NCBI RefSeq assembly: GCF_052115025.1
Contig: NZ_JBFRFW010000001.1
Coordinates: 124,001 to 188,000, forward strand
Direction: 5' to 3'
Source of the DNA: Bradyrhizobium_A sp052115025
GTDB lineage: Bacteria > Pseudomonadota > Alphaproteobacteria > Rhizobiales > Xanthobacteraceae
DNA length: 64,000 nt
Positions 61,105-64,000 of the stretch are shown here, one piece after another. The number at the start of each line of letters is the position of its first letter. The stretch's first letter is position 1. The position numbers and the translations under genes are program-made. Under the pieces are notes generated by a model, which was not told where the DNA came from, made no database searches, and saw only the letters and a program-made list of their open reading frames with translations.

Positions 61105-61944
61105 TCAGAACCCGTAGAGTTCCGCCGGGGTTGTCACCAGGATGCGTTCGCGCACGGCGGCGTCCGGCGCCCAGTCGAGCAGCAGATCGAGATTGTTGAC
61201 GTCGTCCGGGTAGCCGACGACATGCGCCTGGGCATGCGGCCAGTTGCTCGCCCAGATCATGCGCTCCGGCGCATGGCGGATCAGAGCCTTGGCCAGGGCG
61301 GCGACATCCTCGAAATGCGGCGCAGGCGATTTCGAGAACTCATAGGCTGCGGCCAGTTTCACATAGCAGCGGCCGGTGTCGAGCAGGCGCAGCAGCGTCT
61401 TGAAGCTCTCATGATCCGGCGGCACTGGATCGATGAATTTGCCGATATGGTCGATGATGAAGGGCCCGGGCAGCCGCCGGATCTGCGCCTCATACTGCGG
61501 CAGGTCGCGGCCGTTGAGCTGCACCAGCGCGTGCCAGCCGTGCTCGTGGGCGCGCCGCCCCATCTCGTCCATCTGCGGCCATGATAGCGTGCCGCCGAGC
61601 AGCGACATGAAGCGGATGCCGCGCGCGCCCTCGCGGGTCAGCCGCACCATCTCGTCGTCGCTGACCCCCGGCTTGACCACCACCACCGCGCGCGCCGCGG
61701 GGCCGATTTCCTTCACTGCCTCCATTGTGCAGCGATTGTCGTCACCATAGGCGTTGGGCTGCACCACCACCACGCGCTCGATGCCGAGCCAGGTCATCAG
61801 CTGCTTGTAATCGGCGACGCTGGCATCCGGCGGCGACGGCGTGCCCGGCAACACCGGATAGCGGCTGTCGTAGATATGGATGTGGGTGTCGCACAGCCCC
61901 TTGTACTGGAGCTTGGGCGGACGTCCGGTCAGGGGGCGTTGCAT
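61105..61944 (-). CDS. Amidohydrolase-superfamily protein, probable galactaro-lactone isomerase
   Basis: A 279-residue COG3618-type TIM-barrel hydrolase: CDTHIHIYDSRYPVLPG carries the metal-type HxH, and FIIDHIGKF, MIWASNWPHAQ follow. This family includes 2-pyrone-4,6-dicarboxylate hydrolase and D-galactarolactone isomerase. It lies downstream of an enolase-superfamily gene and a uronate dehydrogenase gene, the same trio known in Agrobacterium (Udh, Gci, Gli), which supports a lactone-isomerase role. That assignment is by context; a lactonase activity is an alternative. Confidence 0.75.
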   Translation of the reverse strand: MQRPLTGRPPKLQYKGLCDTHIHIYDSRYPVLPGTPSPPDASVADYKQLMTWLGIERVVVVQPNAYGDDNRCTMEAVKEIGPAARAVVVVKPGVSDDEMVRLTREGARGIRFMSLLGGTLSWPQMDEMGRRAHEHGWHALVQLNGRDLPQYEAQIRRLPGPFIIDHIGKFIDPVPPDHESFKTLLRLLDTGRCYVKLAAAYEFSKSPAPHFEDVAALAKALIRHAPERMIWASNWPHAQAHVVGYPDDVNNLDLLLDWAPDAAVRERILVTTPAELYGF

Positions 61945-61976
61945 GAGGATCTCCCGGAAAAGTGGTGATGCGCGGC

Positions 61977-63077
61977 TCAGTGCGCCTGAAAGCGGCGGAG
62001 CAGCGCGGGATCTGGGGTGAAGCCGAGCCCGGGCGCCGAGGGCACGTCGAGCAGGCCGTCTCTCGGCCGCGCGAGTGCCGGATCGAGCCAGGCCTCCGGC
62101 GTTACGTACAGGAATTCGAACAGCCCGGGATCGGCCTGCAGCGCGGCGAGCTGCAGCGTCGCGGCATAGCCGGGACCGAAATACGGCGAGTGCGGCATCG
62201 CCGTCTTGCCGGCGGCCCGCACCAGCGCGACCACTTTCAGAAACTCGGTGATCCCCCCGACCTTGGTGACGCTGGGCTGCGGATAAGTCACGGCTTCGGT
62301 CAGCCGGGCGAATTCCACCGCGGTGCAGGCGTTCTCGCCGGCGGAGAGCGGCACGCCGAAGCGCTGCAGCCTGCCGATGGTGGCAAAGTCCTCCGGCGGA
62401 AACACCGGCTCCTCGACCCAGAGCAGGTCGAGCGCCCTCAGCCTCGGCAGGATCGCCTCGGCCTCCGACACGCTCCAGCTGCAGTTGACATCGGTCATCA
62501 GCCTGATCTGCGGCCCGACCGCATCGCGCGCGGCGGCGATCGGATCGAACGCGATCTCGTGGAGCTTGATCTCGCGGTAGCCTTCGGCGGCGGCGCGGGC
62601 CGCGATCTCACGCGTGAGCCGCCCCTCGCCATAGCGCACGAGGCTGGCATAGGCCGACACGCGATCGCGCCGGCGACCGCCGATCAGGTCGGCCAGCGAG
62701 CGGCCCTGCTGGCGTGCGGCAATGTCCCACAGCGCCATGTCCAGCCCTGAAATGGCGAACATGGTGATGCCGTAGCGGCCGAAGATATGCAGCTTGAACT
62801 GCAGCTCGGCGTTGAGGTCGGCGATGTTTCTGACCTCCCGGCCAGCGACCAGCGGGAACACCATGTCCTGCACCGCAGTCCACACCGGCCGCAGGCAGCT
62901 GTAGGCGAAGCACTCGCCCCAGCCGACCACGCCGTCGCTGCTCTCGGCCCGCACCAGCACCATATCGAAATCGCGCCAGCCCTGCGGCGTGGTGCGCGGA
63001 CCGGCGACGAAATCGCCGAACGGAATGCGCAGCGCATAGGCATCGAGCTTCGCTATGGTGAATGGCGCGTGTTGCAT
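61977..63077 (-). CDS. Enolase-superfamily (mandelate racemase/muconate cycloisomerase-like) enzyme, possible galactarolactone cycloisomerase
   Basis: A 366-residue enolase-superfamily protein with a capping domain (about 1-130) and TIM barrel. Metal ligands are probably D196 (LMTDVN), E222 (WVEEPV) and E248 (SAGENA). The second-strand catalytic motif is K171-L-H173, and H296 (MPHSPYFGPG) is the likely general base. The site usually holding the Asp of the His-Asp dyad appears to be S269 (QPSVTKVGG). Context with udh suggests action on galactarate or its lactone (Gci-like), but acid-sugar dehydratase is possible. Confidence 0.78.
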   Translation of the reverse strand: MQHAPFTIAKLDAYALRIPFGDFVAGPRTTPQGWRDFDMVLVRAESSDGVVGWGECFAYSCLRPVWTAVQDMVFPLVAGREVRNIADLNAELQFKLHIFGRYGITMFAISGLDMALWDIAARQQGRSLADLIGGRRRDRVSAYASLVRYGEGRLTREIAARAAAEGYREIKLHEIAFDPIAAARDAVGPQIRLMTDVNCSWSVSEAEAILPRLRALDLLWVEEPVFPPEDFATIGRLQRFGVPLSAGENACTAVEFARLTEAVTYPQPSVTKVGGITEFLKVVALVRAAGKTAMPHSPYFGPGYAATLQLAALQADPGLFEFLYVTPEAWLDPALARPRDGLLDVPSAPGLGFTPDPALLRRFQAH

Positions 63078-63097
63078 GGCGTTCCCGTTCGCCCGTT

Positions 63098-63907
63098 TCA
63101 GGCCTGCTTGATCTTCGAGAGGTCGCCGGCGAATTCATCCGTGCAGAACGGCCCGCCCTGGAAGAAGTCGCCGACGGGGTCGTTCTTCGGCTGCTGCGCC
63201 GCCAGAATGCCCGCCGCGTAATCTTCCGAGCGACCGGTCGGCCGGTAGCCGAGCTCGAGCGCTCGCGCATTGTCCCACCACGCCCGCTTGTTGTCGGACA
63301 TGCCGTACACCACCTCATAGATCAGACCTGCGCGCTCGAGCCCGATGCGGATCAGCGACACCAGATCCTCGGTCTTCAGCCAGATCGCCAGCCGCCGCTC
63401 GTCGAGCGGCTCCTCGCCGACATTGCCGATACGGATCGAGAGCACGCCGATATCATGCTTGAAGGCATAGAACGCGCCGAGCGCCTCGCCGAACGCCTTG
63501 CTGACGCCATAGCGGGTATCGGGCCGGATGATCGCTTCCGTGCCGATGGTCTCGCCGCGCGGATGGAAGCCCATGGCGTGGTTCGACGAGGCGAACACTA
63601 CGCGCTTGACGCCGGCGAGCCGAGCCGCCTCGAACAGGTTGTAGGTGCCGATGATGTTGGCGTTGAGGATGGTCTCCCAGGGTCCTTCGACGGAGAAGCC
63701 GCCGAGATGGATGATGCCGTCGATGCCCGCGACCGCCTTCTTCACCTGATCAAGATCGGCGAGATCGGCGGTGACGAAGGTCTCGCTCGCCGACAGGTCG
63801 TCCGGGCGCCTGAGATCGCTGAGCACGAGGTCCGGATAAATGGCCGGCAGCAGCTTGCGCAGCCGCGCCCCGACTCCTCCGGCCGCGCCGGTCAACAGAA
63901 TACGCAT
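63098..63907 (-). CDS. udh: Uronate dehydrogenase
   Basis: A 269-residue short-chain dehydrogenase that oxidises galacturonate or glucuronate to the aldarolactone with NAD+. The N-terminal NAD motif is TGAAGGVGARL (6-16). The catalytic set is S107/S108 (VFASSNHAMGFHPR), Y133 and K137 (RYGVSKAFGE). The length and the SSNHAMGFHPR segment match Udh of Agrobacterium and Pseudomonas. It precedes the enolase and amidohydrolase genes in one run. Confidence 0.88.
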   Translation of the reverse strand: MRILLTGAAGGVGARLRKLLPAIYPDLVLSDLRRPDDLSASETFVTADLADLDQVKKAVAGIDGIIHLGGFSVEGPWETILNANIIGTYNLFEAARLAGVKRVVFASSNHAMGFHPRGETIGTEAIIRPDTRYGVSKAFGEALGAFYAFKHDIGVLSIRIGNVGEEPLDERRLAIWLKTEDLVSLIRIGLERAGLIYEVVYGMSDNKRAWWDNARALELGYRPTGRSEDYAAGILAAQQPKNDPVGDFFQGGPFCTDEFAGDLSKIKQA

Positions 63908-63923
63908 GGGTGTTTCCTCTCGT

Positions 63924-63999
63924 CACTGATCCCAGATGATGGGTTCGCGGTCAGCGCGTCTCGTTTGCCGAGGCGAGCTGACGATATCGTTCGCGCGAA
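63924..63999 (-). CDS. Possible C-terminal end of a further gene entering at the right edge
   Basis: On the minus strand a frame open from the window edge reads as a charged C-terminal tail ending REPIIWDQ and stops with TGA at 63926-63924, 16 bases before the udh start. The spacing suggests an operon with udh. About 25 residues are visible, which is too little to name a family, and another frame also stays open for a while. Confidence 0.35.
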
Positions 64000-64000
64000 T

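Noticed and set aside
59193..61199. 668-codon open frame opposite the glutaminase fusion
   Set aside because: Antisense shadow of a gene with three clear domains; low-complexity composition and no family.

Overview
The window is GC-rich, densely packed chromosomal DNA from an alphaproteobacterium, most likely the Bradyrhizobium/Rhodopseudomonas/Afipia group. Support comes from the rhizobial-type glycerol ABC transporter (glpSTPQUV with glpD and a DeoR regulator), Bradyrhizobium-style intergenic palindromic repeats near 5.4-5.65 kb, and the number of small catabolic clusters, each with its own TetR, MarR, GntR, Rrf2 or DeoR regulator. No rRNA, tRNA, CRISPR array, phage or transposase gene is visible. 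One ambiguous base (N) lies at 38613.

Layout. 0-3.2 kb: end of an unrecognised gene, an orphan MetQ/NlpA binding protein, a DUF2059 protein and an MltB-type lytic transglycosylase. 3.4-10.1 kb: a TetR regulator divergent from a complete branched-chain-amino-acid-type ABC importer with an alpha/beta hydrolase as last gene. 10.3-11.4 kb: an Old Yellow Enzyme. 11.6-20.2 kb (minus strand): glycerol module glpR-glpD-glpS-T-P-Q-U-V, with CTTTCG repeats in front of glpD. 20.3-25.1 kb (minus): a 69-aa protein and the sulfonate operon ssuA-D-C-B plus a flavin reductase, with a divergent cysteine-rich Rrf2 regulator. 25.9-32.0 kb (minus): beta-oxidation operon acyl-CoA dehydrogenase, thiolase, FadJ-like fusion, thioesterase. 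32.2-37.9 kb (minus): RND efflux system (adaptor, pump, TetR, flavin-reductase-like protein) with a 26-bp palindrome at its promoter. 38.0-41.8 kb (minus): tryptophan dioxygenase, kynureninase-like enzyme and an MFS carrier. 42.1-49.3 kb: homoprotocatechuate meta-cleavage cluster (MarR/HpaR, hpaH, F, E, D, G-like, and a ThDP enzyme), whose regulator gene is flanked by two 166-bp copies of a double-palindrome repeat. 49.3-56.6 kb: an unfamiliar cluster with GntR and MFS divergent from CapA-like, asparaginase, M20 peptidase, periplasmic unknown and PuuE-like deacetylase. 56.7-58.9 kb (minus): His-rich cupin, AtuA-like protein and a separate AtuA C-terminal-domain protein. 59.1-61.0 kb: glutaminase-STAS-cNMP fusion. 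61.1-63.9 kb (minus): uronate oxidation genes (udh, enolase-superfamily cycloisomerase, amidohydrolase-type lactone isomerase).

Taken together, the window is a catabolic and transport neighbourhood: glycerol, sulfonates, fatty acids, tryptophan, 4-hydroxyphenylacetate-type aromatics, uronates, and probably an uncharacterised amide or acyl-amino compound. The items I consider most worth following up are the 49.3-56.6 kb amide-hydrolase operon, the asymmetric GlpS/GlpT ATPase pair, the paired repeat around hpaR, and the ThDP enzyme inside the hpa operon. Functional assignments are from sequence reading only; no database search was possible.
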